A program made the position numbers and the translations under genes. A stretch of 64,000 bases of DNA from positions 2,356,001 to 2,420,000 of the forward strand of contig CAWBKX010000002.1 of the NCBI GenBank assembly GCA_963789565.1. The letters run 5' to 3'. The notes beneath the pieces were generated by a model. The model did no database searches, had not been told where the DNA came from, and saw only the letters and a list, made by a program, of their open reading frames with translations. Each line of letters starts with the position of its first letter. Positions within the stretch are counted from its first letter, which is position 1. This document shows positions 52,641 to 62,101 of the stretch, in pieces. Source of the DNA: CALAGB01 sp963789565 (lineage in GTDB: Bacteria; Chloroflexota; Chloroflexia; Thermomicrobiales; Thermomicrobiaceae).

Positions 52641-54314
52641 ATGCAAGATCGACGAACCTTTCTCAAGAAACTGGCGGTACTGGCCGGCGCGGCTCCGTTC
52701 GCGGGTGCCTTCGATCGCATTCAGACCGCCTTCGCAGCGCCGGAGCGGGATGTGGCGCGCACTACCGCTCGCGCGAGCCTCAGCTCGATGCAGATGGCTG
52801 GGCAGCGGGTCATCTATTCCTACGCGGGACTAACTCCGCCGCAAGCGCTGCTGCAGCAGATCAGGGCCGGTCAAGCGGCAGGGGTGCTCTTCTTCGGCGA
52901 CAACATCTCGAGCGAGAGTCAGATCGCAGGGGTTATCGCTCAGCTGCGCCAGGCTCAGGAGCAGAGCCCGGTCGGCGCGCCCCTGTTGCTGATGACCGAT
53001 CAGGAGGGCGGGCAGGTTCGACGCCTCCCCGGCGCTCCGGTCGAGTCGGCCAAGCAGATCGGTCAGTCGGCCAATCCCAGATCGGCCGCAAGCGCGGCCG
53101 GAACCGCGGCTGGACAGAACCTGGCGGGCGTCGGAATGAACGTCAACCTGGCGCCGATCCTGGGTGTCTATCGCCAGGCTGGCGACTTCCTCGACGAATA
53201 CGGCCGCTCCTTCAGCCAGGATGCGCAGACGGTGAGCGACTGCGCCAGCGCCTTCATCACGGCGCAACAAGATGTTGGGGTCGCCGCTACCGCCAAGCAC
53301 TTTCCGGGACTTGGCGCGGCTTCCTCTTCCGAGAACACTGATGCCAGACCGGTGACTCTGTCGCAATCGCTCACGACGCTCCGTACGGTCGACGAAGCAC
53401 CCTACCCTGCCGCCATCGCCGCGGGGGTCAAGTTGATCATGATGTCGTGGGCGATCTACCCGGCGCTCGATGCCGTCAATCCCGCCGGGCTCTCCAGCAC
53501 TATCGTGCAAGATGAGTTGCGCGGCCGCTTGGGTTTTGGCGGCGTGACGATAACCGACGCCATCGAAGCAGGCTCACTGAACGCCTTCGGCACTGACGAG
53601 CAGCGCTCGGTGCGTGCCGCGCAGGTGGGCATGGATCTTATCCTTTGTGCCGCGCGTGATGTGAACCAGGGCATCAACGTTGCTGCCGCATTGGCTAACG
53701 CTCTCGACGGCGGGCAACTCGATGCCAGCGACTTCAACGCGGCGGTGCAACGCGTGACCAATCTGCGTAACAGCTTCGCCTCGACGCGCTACTTCCCCGA
53801 AACCGGTTTCTCGATCAGCCATGGATTCCTGGCCTATTGGAACAAATTCGGCGGACTCCCCGTCTTCGGCTATCCGATCAGCGACGAGTACACCGACTCC
53901 CAGACCCGCTTCGTCACCCAATATTTCCAGCGCGCGCGGTTCGAATGGCATCCAGGCGCCTTCCCAAGCCACTACGACGTGGAGCTTGGTCTGCTGGGTC
54001 GTGAGCTTGCCGAGAAAGAGAATCTGACCGGCACCACCCCATTCCAACGCATGAGTGCTGGTAGCGATGCCAATTGCACCTACTACGACGCCACCGGCCA
54101 TCGCCTCTGCTTCGGCTTCCGCGACTATTGGAACGCCAATGGCGGACTAGCCATCTTCGGCTACCCGATCAGCGAGGAGTTCAAAGATTCCAGCACCGGC
54201 TTCACGGTGCAGTACTTCGAGCGGCAGCGCTTCGAATACCATCCGGAGAACCCGCCCGCCTGGCAGGTCGAGGGTGGTCTGCTCGGCAGCGAGCTGAAGC
54301 CGGCGGGAACGTAG
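52641..54314 (+). CDS. Exported GH3-type glycosidase-like protein with two FGYPIS repeats
   Basis: Protein of 557 aa. The N-terminus (QDRRTFLKKLAVLAGAAPF) looks like a Tat-type signal. Residues about 55-380 match the GH3 N-terminal domain of beta-N-acetylhexosaminidases (NagZ): LLMTDQEGGQVRRLPG, AKHFPGLGAA and the nucleophile region GVTITDAIEAGSL. In NagZ the loop reads KHFPGHGD with a catalytic His; here it is KHFPGLG, so activity may be altered. The C-terminal 170 residues carry two repeats with GLPVFGYPISDEYTD and GLAIFGYPISEEFKD, each ended by QYFxRxRFE, typical of Chloroflexota surface proteins. Possible wall-sugar binding or turnover. Confidence 0.82.
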   Translation: MQDRRTFLKKLAVLAGAAPFAGAFDRIQTAFAAPERDVARTTARASLSSMQMAGQRVIYSYAGLTPPQALLQQIRAGQAAGVLFFGDNISSESQIAGVIAQLRQAQEQSPVGAPLLLMTDQEGGQVRRLPGAPVESAKQIGQSANPRSAASAAGTAAGQNLAGVGMNVNLAPILGVYRQAGDFLDEYGRSFSQDAQTVSDCASAFITAQQDVGVAATAKHFPGLGAASSSENTDARPVTLSQSLTTLRTVDEAPYPAAIAAGVKLIMMSWAIYPALDAVNPAGLSSTIVQDELRGRLGFGGVTITDAIEAGSLNAFGTDEQRSVRAAQVGMDLILCAARDVNQGINVAAALANALDGGQLDASDFNAAVQRVTNLRNSFASTRYFPETGFSISHGFLAYWNKFGGLPVFGYPISDEYTDSQTRFVTQYFQRARFEWHPGAFPSHYDVELGLLGRELAEKENLTGTTPFQRMSAGSDANCTYYDATGHRLCFGFRDYWNANGGLAIFGYPISEEFKDSSTGFTVQYFERQRFEYHPENPPAWQVEGGLLGSELKPAGT

Positions 54315-54342
54315 AGCGAATTACTGGACCTGCGTCCAGGCG

Positions 54343-54389
54343 GTGTGGTTGGCGACCTGAGCTGTCGTAATGCGACTGCCAATCCACAC
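54343..54389. terminator. Bidirectional hairpin between convergent genes
   Basis: GTGTGGTTGGC and GCCAATCCACAC pair with one bulge, between the GH3 stop and the stop of the convergent secreted-protein gene. Confidence 0.4.
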
Positions 54390-54477
54390 TGCGTGGACGT
54401 GATCTTCATTACCTCGACGATCGCGGCGGTACTAATTGCTTCGCTGTGTCGTGGCGTCCTTTTGATGCGCAAGATAG

Positions 54478-56742
54478 CTACTGCACTGCCTTTACCAGCA
54501 GGTTTTTGAACGCCCATTCGATGGGCTGATCGCCGCTGTCGTGAACCCAGAAGCCGACCGTGCCCGGATTCGCACCACCGGAATGCTGCGTCGAGCCGAT
54601 CAGCGTGCCATTCATAAAGAACCAGTAGACGTTCCCCTTTGACACGATCTTGAGCGTGTTCCAGTCGCTGACCGCATTCGTTCCAGGTCGTTGCGCGCGT
54701 GCGAGGATCAACTCGTCCGTTCCGCTCACGTGCCGAACCACCACCGTCTCACCGCTACTGAGCAGACAGTAATCGAACTGATTTGAGTTGAATGGGTCGG
54801 CTGCGTGCACTGAGAGGCAGGCGAAGCCGCTGGAATCCGTCGTGTCCAGTTTCATGTCGAGACTGACGCTGGCGTCACCGAACTGGGTCGTGTCCCACGC
54901 GCTGCCGTAGTCCGCATACCCTTTGGTGAGCAGGTGATACGCACCATCGGCAACGCTGGCGGCGCTATATGTGCCGTCGTACGTCGGCCACGTCGTCAAA
55001 TCCGACTGGTCCAACGTACCTCCCTCGCTGGGGGCACCACCAATCGTGGGGATGTAGTCGAAGGTCGTCGAGGTATGGCTTCCATCCGGCAGATCCAACG
55101 ACACGCTGGTCATGCCCGCAGGAGTCGACGGGTCCAGGTAGAGGAAGAAGGCATTGCCCGCATGATAGACGGGCGTGCTGCCGACTGGCCCATGGACCGC
55201 GTTCTTGACGTCTACCTGCGAGAGGTCCGTTCCAAAAACATTGAACATGTACGCGACCTGGTTCTGTGGATCCCCCTGAATCGTGTTCGGATCAAGGCGG
55301 GCATCAAAGTACAGACCGAGCGATCCCGGCGTTCCTGCACCGGCTGCCAGAGTGCTTTGCGGTGGACTACAAGGTCCCGGGAAATCGAAATTGGTGACCG
55401 GATTGGTAAAGATCTGGCCCGCCGAATCCCACGTATCGCCTACCTTGCGAATGATGCTCTCCAGGGCTCCATCGACCGTCCAACGCTTGTAGAAGCTCGT
55501 AGCGGTGCAGGTTGATCCGCTGAAGCTTGGTCCCGGCCAACCCGAATAGTCGGACGGGTCCTGGAAGATGGAGAGATCGCTGAATGTCCGAGTATCGAAC
55601 GGCTCAACGGACGTGTCTGTTCCGTGGTAGATCTTCGCAGTCCCGGTGATCTGGTCCCACCACACGCCATCTTGAGGGTGGAACACATCACACGCCGTCC
55701 CCTGGTACGACAGGGTGACGTGCTCACCGTAGAACGTATCCGCCGAGAATCGTGACTCGGAATACGTGAACGGCGTACAGCTGTGCACACTCGGTTGCGC
55801 CGTGTTCAGATCCTGCATCGGCATTGCAGACTGTTGAAGCTGCATGTAGCGCCAGGTGTAGTAGTGCTGACCAACGTTGCCGGCCTCAACTTTCCAGCCG
55901 TCCGGATTGTCTGGGGTGTAGGTGAGGACTCGGCGCTCGAACACCTGCACCAGCACCTGCTTCTGAATACCGCCCACCAGGACACGCGTCCAGTAGGCTT
56001 CGGTGAGTGGATAGCCGGTCGCGTAGAACGGATTCTGGAAGAGCTTGTCGGTGGTCGGGTTCCCGTTCTGATCGACTGGGCCGGAGCTCGTCATGAAGTC
56101 CCAGAAGACTGAGGCCACGTTGTGGTTCGTCGGTGCCCCGACGTCTTTCGCTGTGACGTTGTAGCTGGACAGCGAATTGTCGGCCGCGACATCTCCGTTC
56201 CGATCAACCGTTTGTGTGATCAGCCAGCCACTCGGAATTGCGCTGTTCCCCATGAGCGTGTTGAAGGTGGCATAGGTAGGACCGTTCGGATCGTTGGCGT
56301 CACCTGCCACGTTCACCTGTGCTGGAGAGTACTGCACGAATTTGTCATCCCCGATCTGCATGTTCCCAGTGATGAGTTCTTTGGCGAGGAGACCGTTGGT
56401 CACATACCAGATTGAAGACTGATCGCCGTCTGGATGGGTGATCTCCATGCGGGTCTTGTCGAAATACTGCACCAGTCGCCAGCCGGTCGACGAATCCCAG
56501 TACGGCTCGACGATGGCGGCACCATCGGGCTGCGGACCCCACATCCAGGTACGGTTGACGCTTCCGGCAGCAACCGGCTGATCGGTATACGCCCAAGTGC
56601 TTTGAAAGTGCGTATCACCAAAATCAGTGGCCGCGTAAGCGCCCGGCGCAGGAAAGACATTGAGGAACGCGCTCGCAAATACGACGACCAGCATGACCGT
56701 CACGGACATTATCCTCATTGAAGAACTGAGTAATGAGCGCAT
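54478..56742 (-). CDS. Large secreted protein with FGYP-type repeat region
   Basis: Unrecognised exported protein of 754 aa. The signal peptide (first about 38 residues, ending GAYAA) is followed by an N-terminal region with TDQPVAAGSVNRTWMWGP, LVQYFDKTRMEITHP and VLTYTPDNPDGWKVEAGN, the same kind of repeat seen in the GH3-like neighbour and in other Chloroflexota surface proteins. A central part has four or more cysteines (HSCTPF, GTACDVFHP, GSTCTATSF). The last 200 residues resemble a concanavalin-like/DUF1080 carbohydrate-binding fold (YHLLTKGYADYGSAWD, LDMKLDTTDSSGFACLSV). GGGGAGGG lies upstream of the ATG. Possible glycan binding. Confidence 0.7.
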   Translation of the reverse strand: MRSLLSSSMRIMSVTVMLVVVFASAFLNVFPAPGAYAATDFGDTHFQSTWAYTDQPVAAGSVNRTWMWGPQPDGAAIVEPYWDSSTGWRLVQYFDKTRMEITHPDGDQSSIWYVTNGLLAKELITGNMQIGDDKFVQYSPAQVNVAGDANDPNGPTYATFNTLMGNSAIPSGWLITQTVDRNGDVAADNSLSSYNVTAKDVGAPTNHNVASVFWDFMTSSGPVDQNGNPTTDKLFQNPFYATGYPLTEAYWTRVLVGGIQKQVLVQVFERRVLTYTPDNPDGWKVEAGNVGQHYYTWRYMQLQQSAMPMQDLNTAQPSVHSCTPFTYSESRFSADTFYGEHVTLSYQGTACDVFHPQDGVWWDQITGTAKIYHGTDTSVEPFDTRTFSDLSIFQDPSDYSGWPGPSFSGSTCTATSFYKRWTVDGALESIIRKVGDTWDSAGQIFTNPVTNFDFPGPCSPPQSTLAAGAGTPGSLGLYFDARLDPNTIQGDPQNQVAYMFNVFGTDLSQVDVKNAVHGPVGSTPVYHAGNAFFLYLDPSTPAGMTSVSLDLPDGSHTSTTFDYIPTIGGAPSEGGTLDQSDLTTWPTYDGTYSAASVADGAYHLLTKGYADYGSAWDTTQFGDASVSLDMKLDTTDSSGFACLSVHAADPFNSNQFDYCLLSSGETVVVRHVSGTDELILARAQRPGTNAVSDWNTLKIVSKGNVYWFFMNGTLIGSTQHSGGANPGTVGFWVHDSGDQPIEWAFKNLLVKAVQ

Positions 56743-57183
56743 CGATTTGTCCCTCCCCTGCCATTCCTCGACTCACGGATTACGTCTGTATCCACCACAT
56801 CATTGATTTCTTGCGAGCCGTCGAAGCCGCTGAGGACGCCCCTTCTTGTAATCACCAATTCCGTGCATAGCCCACGCAGAGAGCAACGTAGACTTTCGTC
56901 GCGTCAACATCCGTGACGAGCAATTGGCCAGGCGATGTCGTTTGGGAGGACGTAGGCGGCCATGGTGTCACGGTCGCATTGGAATGCGCTCGCGTGACTA
57001 TGCTGGAAATTATCCGTCAAATCATGAGTTCAGTCAAACAAGGGAGTTGAGTGTTTGACGTATTGAGGTTCAAACTGTAACAAAGTGAAACAGGATGACC
57101 GGAGTGCCACACATCAAGATAGATACGCGTGCGGTACTCCAGCCGCCCCTCCGGACTGCGTCAACCGATCAGCGTCCTTCCGC
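56743..57183. other. Divergent intergenic region with one inverted repeat
   Basis: About 440 bases between the secreted-protein gene (minus) and the copper operon (plus). GTCAAACA (57033-57040) and TGTTTGAC (57052-57059) form an 8-bp inverted repeat that could bind a regulator. No gene seen. Confidence 0.5.
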
Positions 57184-57237
57184 TTGACTGATACCCCCAC
57201 AGGGTATATTATTGAAGAGGATACCCGTAGGGGGTAT
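57184..57237 (+). promoter_or_regulatory. Promoter and two CsoR-type operator dyads of the copper operon
   Basis: TTGACT (57184-57189), 17-base spacer, TATTAT (57207-57212). ATACCCCCACAGGGTAT at 57191-57207 fills the spacer, and a sister dyad ATACCCGTAGGGGGTAT lies at 57221-57237, near the start of transcription. C-runs and G-runs with ATACCC/GGGTAT ends fit known CsoR-family operators. Binding here would block the polymerase until copper is present. Confidence 0.8.
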
Positions 57238-57259
57238 GTGCCTGTGACGGAGATATACC

Positions 57260-57607
57260 GTGACCGATATCAACCAATCTGAAACACTCAGCGCTACTGT
57301 GGAGTCCACGCACGTCCACGTCCACGACCACAGCCACCAGCACAGCTACGACCAGCAGGATCTCCAGCGGCGGCTGCGCCGTATCGAGGGTCAGGTGCGC
57401 GGCGTGCAAAAGATGGTCGACGAAGGGCGCTACTGCATCGACATCATCACGCAGCTGCAGGCCATCACCGCGGCGGCCGATAAGGTGGCTGAGCAGGTGC
57501 TCGAGCAGCACATCCGTGGCTGCGTCAGCGACGCCATGAAGGAGCAGCGCGGAGACGAGGCCATCGACGAGTTGATGACGGTCATCAGTAAGGCCATCCG
57601 CCGCTAG
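57260..57607 (+). CDS. csoR: Copper-sensing repressor, CsoR family
   Basis: All-helical metal-sensing repressor of 115 aa (DUF156). It has a His-rich N-terminal tail (HVHVHDHSHQHSYD), then LQRRLRRIEGQVRGVQKM, and the Cu(I) ligands C-H-C in YCIDII and EQHIRGCVSDA (C-x2-4 helix turns later H-x3-C), as in CsoR. GTG start with GGAG 8 bases before. It is first in the operon with copA and copZ and should repress it from the two dyads just upstream. The His tail could bind extra metal. Confidence 0.92.
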   Translation: MTDINQSETLSATVESTHVHVHDHSHQHSYDQQDLQRRLRRIEGQVRGVQKMVDEGRYCIDIITQLQAITAAADKVAEQVLEQHIRGCVSDAMKEQRGDEAIDELMTVISKAIRR

Positions 57608-57642
57608 CGGACAGACCGTCGGACCTCAATGCGGGGAACACC

Positions 57643-60600
57643 ATGACGACTTCTGTCGATCCAGCACAGCAGACTGAAACACGCGAGATCCGCTTTGACG
57701 TGGAGGGTATGACCTGCGCATCGTGCGTTCGCCGTGTCGAGAAAGCCCTCGCCAACGTCGACGGTGTGGACGAAGCCAGCGTCAATCTGGCGACCGAGCG
57801 AGCGCGCGTGAGTTACGACCCCCGGGTGGCCTCATTGGCGCAGCTCAAAGCTGCCGTCGAGAAGGCGGGCTACGGAATCGCGGACATCCCAGTGGAGCAG
57901 CCCGCGCAGCAATTCGTCGGGCAGGCACCTATTCCGTCCGAGCTCGATCTGCCTATCGAAGGCATGACCTGCGCATCCTGCGTGCGCCGGGTGGAGAAGG
58001 CGCTGACCAAAGTCGAGGGTGTCACCGGCGCCAGCGTCAATCTGGCGACAGAGAAGGCACACGTCAGCTTCGACCCGTCGCAGGTCGATCTGGCGCGGAT
58101 TGAAGCCGCGGTCTCAGCCGCGGGCTACGCCGTCGGCGCCGTTGCACCGGTGTTCGCGTCCGTCGCTCCCGCCCAACCCACCGCTCCCTCAACGACTGAA
58201 GAAACACTGGATCCGCGCGACCGAGAACGCCTGCGCGAGATGGCCGACCTGAAGCGCAAAGCGTTGGTCAGCTTAGCCGTCGGCGTGGTGATGATGATCC
58301 TGATGTATCTGCCGCTGCCGATCTCGATGACGACATTGGCGCCCTTCCTGCTCATCGCCGCTACGGTGGTGCAGATTTGGGCGGGGCGTGTCTTCTACCA
58401 GGCGACCTGGGCCGCGGCCAAGCACCTCAGCACCAATATGAACACCCTGGTCGCCGTCGGCACCAGCGTCGCTTTCGGCTACAGCGCCTTCGTGACACTC
58501 TGGCCGAACGTGGCAATGCGCTGGGGCTTTCCGATGCACCTGTATTACGAGTCGGCGGTCATCATCGTCGCGCTGATCCTGATGGGACGCTGGCTTGAGG
58601 CGCGCGCCAAGCGTCAGACGAGCGCGGCCATCAAAGCCCTCATGGGACTGCAGGCCAAGACCGCTCGGGTCATCCGCAATGGTGTCGAGGAGGATGTGCC
58701 GGTCGAAACCGTTCTGGCTGGCGATCTGGTACGCGTGCGGCCTGGTGAGAAGGTGCCGGTCGACGGAGTGCTGACCGAGGGCCGCTCGACGCTCGACGAG
58801 AGCATGCTGACCGGCGAAAGCTTGCCGGTTGAGAAAGCCGCGGGTGACGAGGTCATCGGCGCCACCTTGAACAAAACCGGGAGCTTCGTCTTCCGCGCCA
58901 CGAAAGTTGGCAAGGAGACGACGCTCGCGCAGATCGTGCGGCTGGTCGAGGAAGCGCAGGGCTCGAAGGCTCCCGTGCAGCGGCTCGCCGACGAGATCTC
59001 GAGCTACTTCGTTCCGGTCATTCTTGCCCTCGCCGTCCTCACGTTCGGCGCGTGGCTCATTTTCGGGCCTGGACTGACTGAGGCGCTGACGGCTGCTATC
59101 GCGGTGGTGATCATCGCCTGCCCATGCGCCCTAGGGCTGGCTACACCCACGGCAATCATGGTCGGAACCGGCAAAGCGGCAGAGTACGGCATCCTGATTC
59201 GCGGTGGCGAGGCGCTCGAGATGGCGCGACGCATCGACACATTAGTGTTGGACAAGACCGGTACGCTGACGCGCGGCAAGCCATCCGTCACGCACATGGC
59301 GACCGCGAGCGGCGTTGAAACGGGCGAGTTATTACGGCTGGCCGCGGCGGTTGAGGTCGGGTCAGAGCATCCTTTAGCCGACGCGATCGTGACTCGCGCC
59401 CGCGTCGAGAATCTAACGCTGCCGAGCGTTGAAGACTTCGAGTCGATGACCGGTAAGGGTGTTCAGGCGCGAGTCGAGGGGCGGCAGGTTCTGATTGGGA
59501 ATCGGTCGCTGATGGACGAGCGCGGTATTGTCGTTGACAGCGTTGCCGATCAGGCGGCGCGCGTCGCGGTCGATGGTGAGACGCCGATGTTCGTCGTGTT
59601 CGACGGCGTCATCGCCGGGTTCATCGCGGTTGCCGACACGCTCAAACCGGAATCTCCGGACGCGGTGTCGGAGCTGAGCGCGCTGGGGCTCGAGGTCTGG
59701 ATGGTGACCGGCGACAACCAGGCGACGGCAGAGGCGATCGCACGCGAGGTCGGTATCGCGCACGTGCTGGCCGAGGTCCTTCCGGATCAGAAGGCCGCCA
59801 CCATCAAGGCGCTGCAGGCGGACGGCAAGGTCGTGGCGATGGTCGGCGACGGCATCAATGACGCGCCAGCCCTGGCGCAGGCTGACCTCGGCATGGCCAT
59901 CGGCACCGGCACCGACGTAGCCATGGCCGCTTCGGACATCACCCTGATCGGTGGCGATCTGCGCACCATCGTCACGGCCATCGATCTCTCGCGCCGCACG
60001 GTGAGCACGATCAAGCAGGGCCTCGCCTGGGCGTTCGGCTACAACGTTATTCTGGTGCCGGTGGCCATGGGTGCGCTCTATCCCTTCTTTGGGGTGCTGC
60101 TCAGCCCAGTCCTTGCCGCCGCGGCTATGGCCATGAGCAGCGTGAGCGTCGTCACCAACGCGCTACGCCTGCGAGGTTTTCGCCCGCCCAAGAGCGTGAA
60201 CGAGATCCTGCACCCAGCGTTGGGCCGGCGATTGCGTGAGGTCGCCTATCTCGCGGTCATCGCCGCGCTCGCGCTGGGGATCGGCGCGACTGCGCTGGTG
60301 CTCGTGCCGGATGCTGGAGCCGGTGCGTCGATGAATGGGGCCGTCAGCCCAGGAGCCGGGCTGCATGCTGCGGCACTCACGACAGCCGACCGGACGGTGG
60401 ACATCACCGCCTCGGATTCGCTGGTTTTCGATCCGTCATCGGTGTCTGTGCGCGCCGGTGAGACGGTGGCGTTTCGCGTCACAAACGTAGGACAGATCGC
60501 GCACGAGTTTGTGATCGGCGATGCCGCATTCCAGGCGGCGCATGACAAGGAGATGCAATCGGGAGATATGACCAGCATGACGGGGAGCGAAGCGGCGTAC

Positions 60601-60735
60601 GAGGTCAGCCTGGAGCCCGGCGAGACGCGTGTCGTTGCGTATCGCTTTGACGATCCGGGCCAGTTTCTCTACGGCTGCCACGTGCCGGGCCACTACTCCG
60701 CCGGAATGAAAGGCGTCATCACGGTGACCCGCTAG
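57643..60735 (+). CDS. copA: Copper P-type ATPase fused to a C-terminal cupredoxin
   Basis: Cu(I)-exporting P1B-type ATPase of 1030 aa. Two N-terminal HMA domains each have GMTCASCVRRVEKAL. The membrane metal site is CPCALGLATPTA near residue 491, the phosphorylated Asp is in DKTGTLTRGK near 537, the hinge is GDGINDAPALAQAD, and the last helices have YNVILVP and MAMSSVSVVTN. After the last helix, residues about 920-1030 form a cupredoxin: SDSLVFDPSSVSVRAGETV, AHEFVIGD and YGCHVPGHYSAGM (H, C, H, M ligands). This extra domain is unusual and, by topology, should be outside, where it could take up exported copper. Confidence 0.93.
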   Translation: MTTSVDPAQQTETREIRFDVEGMTCASCVRRVEKALANVDGVDEASVNLATERARVSYDPRVASLAQLKAAVEKAGYGIADIPVEQPAQQFVGQAPIPSELDLPIEGMTCASCVRRVEKALTKVEGVTGASVNLATEKAHVSFDPSQVDLARIEAAVSAAGYAVGAVAPVFASVAPAQPTAPSTTEETLDPRDRERLREMADLKRKALVSLAVGVVMMILMYLPLPISMTTLAPFLLIAATVVQIWAGRVFYQATWAAAKHLSTNMNTLVAVGTSVAFGYSAFVTLWPNVAMRWGFPMHLYYESAVIIVALILMGRWLEARAKRQTSAAIKALMGLQAKTARVIRNGVEEDVPVETVLAGDLVRVRPGEKVPVDGVLTEGRSTLDESMLTGESLPVEKAAGDEVIGATLNKTGSFVFRATKVGKETTLAQIVRLVEEAQGSKAPVQRLADEISSYFVPVILALAVLTFGAWLIFGPGLTEALTAAIAVVIIACPCALGLATPTAIMVGTGKAAEYGILIRGGEALEMARRIDTLVLDKTGTLTRGKPSVTHMATASGVETGELLRLAAAVEVGSEHPLADAIVTRARVENLTLPSVEDFESMTGKGVQARVEGRQVLIGNRSLMDERGIVVDSVADQAARVAVDGETPMFVVFDGVIAGFIAVADTLKPESPDAVSELSALGLEVWMVTGDNQATAEAIAREVGIAHVLAEVLPDQKAATIKALQADGKVVAMVGDGINDAPALAQADLGMAIGTGTDVAMAASDITLIGGDLRTIVTAIDLSRRTVSTIKQGLAWAFGYNVILVPVAMGALYPFFGVLLSPVLAAAAMAMSSVSVVTNALRLRGFRPPKSVNEILHPALGRRLREVAYLAVIAALALGIGATALVLVPDAGAGASMNGAVSPGAGLHAAALTTADRTVDITASDSLVFDPSSVSVRAGETVAFRVTNVGQIAHEFVIGDAAFQAAHDKEMQSGDMTSMTGSEAAYEVSLEPGETRVVAYRFDDPGQFLYGCHVPGHYSAGMKGVITVTR

Positions 60736-60825
60736 GTGGCCGAAATTCGGGTCAACGGTCACGCTCTGTTCCACGTGTCTGAGGTTGTTTGAACAGATGC
60801 ATATATATAAGGAAAGGAATGCCAG

Positions 60826-61050
60826 ATGGCATTGGTCAAATTCAGTGTTCCGGACATCTCTTGCGAGCACTGTGAGCGTGCGGTGAAGAACGCGCTCGGG
60901 GCGGTTGACGGGATCCAGCAGGTGGATGTCGACATCCCCGGAAAGACGGTTGACGTGCTTTACAACCCCAGCGCCGTGAGCGTCGACCAGATGAAGGACG
61001 TCCTGGCCGAAGAGGACTATCCGGTCGCCTCGGTCGCTCAGGCAGCCTAG
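60826..61050 (+). CDS. copZ: Copper chaperone (HMA domain)
   Basis: Single HMA-domain chaperone of 74 aa, carrying Cu(I) in the cytoplasm. The metal site is ISCEHCERAVKNAL (C-x2-C). It lies 90 bases after copA on the same strand, with AGGAAAGGAA before the ATG. It should pass copper to the CopA HMA domains and CsoR. Confidence 0.92.
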   Translation: MALVKFSVPDISCEHCERAVKNALGAVDGIQQVDVDIPGKTVDVLYNPSAVSVDQMKDVLAEEDYPVASVAQAA

Positions 61051-61124
61051 AAAAGTTGCCGGCGGATTGGCCCTCATCCAGGGCTTGAGGCAACCCAAAC
61101 GTTTCTACATTTTTGACCGCAGCG

Positions 61125-61152
61125 GAGCCCGGCCCGGTAACTCGCCGGGCTC
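61125..61152 (+). terminator. Hairpin after the copper operon
   Basis: GAGCCCGGC and GCCGGGCTC (9-bp arms) around a 10-base loop, 74 bases after copZ. No T run. Confidence 0.55.
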
Positions 61153-61273
61153 GCGGCTGTCCATCGTTGCGTAATACGTCTCTCGAGGTTTGACGGCTGT
61201 TGGTCGCGGGCGAGTTTCACGATAACCTATAGGCTCATCGAGTAGGTCGACGATCGAAGAAGGAAAGGTGTTT

Positions 61274-61939
61274 ATGAAGCTCCTTCTCACGTCTGGTGGC
61301 ATCAGCAACCCGAGCATCCAAAACGCGTTGGTCGACCTCTTAGGCAAACCGATTGCCGAATGCAGTGCCCTCTGCATTCCGACCGCGACGTACGGGCACC
61401 CCAATGCCGGTCCTCGGATGGCATACCGGTTCATCACCGGACAACCCCCATCTCACATGTGCGACTTGGGTTGGAAATCCTTGGGAGTGCTTGAGCTCAC
61501 CGCGCTCCCCAGCATGGGTGACGCACTGTGGGTTCCTCTGATCCAGGAGACGGACGTGCTGCTGGTAGATGGGGGCGACGCCGTATTTCTGCGCTACTGG
61601 ATGCAGCAGTCCGGGCTGGCTGACCTCTTGCCGTCACTGCGTGCGGTCTGGGTGGGAGTGAGCGCTGGAAGCATGGTGATGACGCCGAGAATCGGGAAGG
61701 ACTTCATGACCTGGACTCCACCTAGCGGCGCTGACGAAACGCTCGGCTTCGTTGATTTTTCGATTTATCCGCATGTGGACAACGAGACGCTGCCGGGGAA
61801 CACCCTGGCTGATGCCGAGCGATGGGCCTCCGAGATCGGAGGGACGGCGTACGCGATCGATGATCAGACCGCGATACAAGTGGTCGACGGTGTCGTCGAC
61901 GTCATCTCCGAGGGCAACTGGAAGCTGTTTACCCCCTAA
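61274..61939 (+). CDS. S51-type peptidase-like protein
   Basis: Protein of 221 aa in the peptidase E (S51)/class I glutamine-amidotransferase-like family. KLLLTSGGISNPSIQ opens it, DVLLVDGGDAVFL is the conserved middle strand, and VGVSAGSMV carries the nucleophile Ser in the G-x-S-A-G elbow. The late DNETLPGNT and the AIDDQTAIQVVDG strand fit the family. Enzymes of this group cut Asp-X dipeptides or cyanophycin; neither is proven. ATG 61274 was chosen because AAAGG lies 6 bases before it. Confidence 0.85.
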   Translation: MKLLLTSGGISNPSIQNALVDLLGKPIAECSALCIPTATYGHPNAGPRMAYRFITGQPPSHMCDLGWKSLGVLELTALPSMGDALWVPLIQETDVLLVDGGDAVFLRYWMQQSGLADLLPSLRAVWVGVSAGSMVMTPRIGKDFMTWTPPSGADETLGFVDFSIYPHVDNETLPGNTLADAERWASEIGGTAYAIDDQTAIQVVDGVVDVISEGNWKLFTP

Positions 61940-62101
61940 TACCGAGATGCTCAACTGAATTGCTCGTGGTCGTTGGCCATCTCAACAGCCAGGGGTTCCG
62001 CGCGCCGGAATGAGGGCTTCTGTGATGCGGTACCTAGAGCGCTAGCATCTCGAATTTCACCTGGGTAGTCTGCTCGCCTGGCTAGTCAAGACCAGCCACG
62101 A

